Shown here piece after piece: positions 17,416 through 18,011 of a stretch of DNA of 18,011 nucleotides; the first letter of the stretch is position 1, and the number at the start of each line of letters is the position of its first letter. The notes beneath the pieces are model-generated. The model was not told where the DNA came from and did no database searches. It saw only the letters and a list, made by a program, of their open reading frames with translations. This DNA is from Monoplex corrugatus (lineage: Eukaryota > Mollusca > Gastropoda > Littorinimorpha > Ranellidae). Location of the stretch: positions 7,501-25,511 of the forward strand of contig JAPXFY010002711.1 in the NCBI GenBank assembly GCA_030674185.1, given 5' to 3'. The translations under genes and the position numbers were made by a program.

Positions 17416-18011
17416 CTACACTGCCGGCCTGTATGAAAGCCTGGCCTTCTGTTTGACCTTGACCTTCAGTCTCTGCAGCAGCAGTTCTTTCCGCCCTTGC
17501 CTCTGACGTTCCCTCATGACCTCCAGGCCGTAGAGGTAAGGGTTCAAGGCCGAGGTCAAGGGCCAGACGACCAGCGCGAGGAGCGGAGTGCCGTGACCGG
17601 ACAAAGAGCGAGCCAGACCCCGGAAGGTGGACATGACTGTGACGGGCAGGAAGGACAGACACTGAACCATGCACAACAGGCACGAGCGGCGCGTGACAAC
17701 CAGGTTCTGGATCGGGCAGACCCGTCCACAAAGTACAGCGTATTGGAACATCTGGAGCAGAGCAAGCTGATCTGGCCCACAGCCGTTAAAGACAGGAGCA
17801 CGGAATTCAGCACAACGCTCACAACTAGAGGATGGTCCGAACTGGCAGAGCCGGAAAACTCGCCAGAATCATCAGAATCATCACGTCCTGTCGACTCGAA
17901 GCTGCTCGGTACAAGCGGCGAACACACGCTGGTGTGGCGGTACACCTGCCAGTGCGACGCCATCCCAGGTAAAGCGATCACGAGGAAAATGCCACCGACC
18001 CAGAACCCGCG
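17416..18011 (-). CDS. Partial class A GPCR (helix 4 to C-terminus), LGR/relaxin-receptor-like, with apparent frameshift
   Basis: The gene enters from the right edge. The first frame (18011 to about 17760) gives helix 4 (FWVGGIFLVIALPGMA), an extracellular loop with the conserved cysteine (TSVCSPL, about 17922), a Ser/Asp-rich stretch and helix 5 (VVSVVLNSVLLSLTAVGQI). The second frame gives MFQYAVLC, helix 6 (CLLCMVQCLSFLPVTV), helix 7 with the NPxxY motif as NPYLY (17530-17544) and a basic 37-residue tail ending at TAG 17416-17418. The frames meet near 17750-17766, where one base appears lost (or two gained). There is no room or signal for an intron there. SVCxPL after helix 4 and LNS in helix 5 recall leucine-rich-repeat glycoprotein-hormone/relaxin-type receptors, but this is inference. 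The ligand is unknown. It is either a recent pseudogene or a real gene with a sequence error. Confidence 0.7.

Overview
This window reads as nuclear DNA of a repeat-rich animal, most likely a marine gastropod or another mollusc. The evidence is RTE-, L2/CR1- and molluscan-style LINE fragments, two tRNA-derived SINEs, very dense dinucleotide to tetranucleotide microsatellites, GT-AG splice signals and part of a seven-helix receptor gene. I see no operons, Shine-Dalgarno sites, CRISPR arrays or phage genes. The organism call is inference from repeat style, not from a marker gene.

Layout. Positions 1-205 hold a minisatellite. Positions 205-1703 hold four copies of a foldback element ending in TTAA-CCCTTTGACTCC, a candidate coding exon (844-964) and a 45-bp tandem array in the presumed intron. 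Positions 1908-2290 hold a weak second exon candidate and a tRNA-derived SINE. Positions 2800-3640 hold two opposed copies of an unclassified repeat with a GGCC-AGTT-GGCC hairpin motif. Positions 4030-7830 (minus) hold a nearly full-length RTE-like LINE with endonuclease, reverse transcriptase and a C-terminal zinc-finger region, broken by two stops and four frameshifts. Positions 8001-8592 hold the 3' end of an L2/CR1-like LINE.

From 9135 on there are three 5'-truncated RTE tails (9135, 11532, 16110; all plus), a long compound microsatellite (9689-10050), more copies of the hairpin-motif repeat (10668-11100), two further full-length foldback elements (12131, 12643), a 1-kb polypurine GA/GAA tract (13219-14243), a decayed LINE of another lineage (about 14450-15180, minus) and large CA/TG tracts. 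At the right edge (17416-18011, minus) lies the last part of a class A G-protein-coupled receptor, perhaps of the leucine-rich-repeat (LGR/relaxin-receptor) type, with a SINE in the same orientation starting about 20 bp after its stop codon.

Only two things look like host genes: the receptor and the exon candidate. Everything else is mobile or simple-sequence DNA. The most distinctive structure is the nested foldback element. Three complete copies are each exactly 193 bp between outer TTAA sites, and each contains an exactly 80-bp inner hairpin, itself bounded by TTAA or a one-base variant, sitting at the centre of an outer palindrome.
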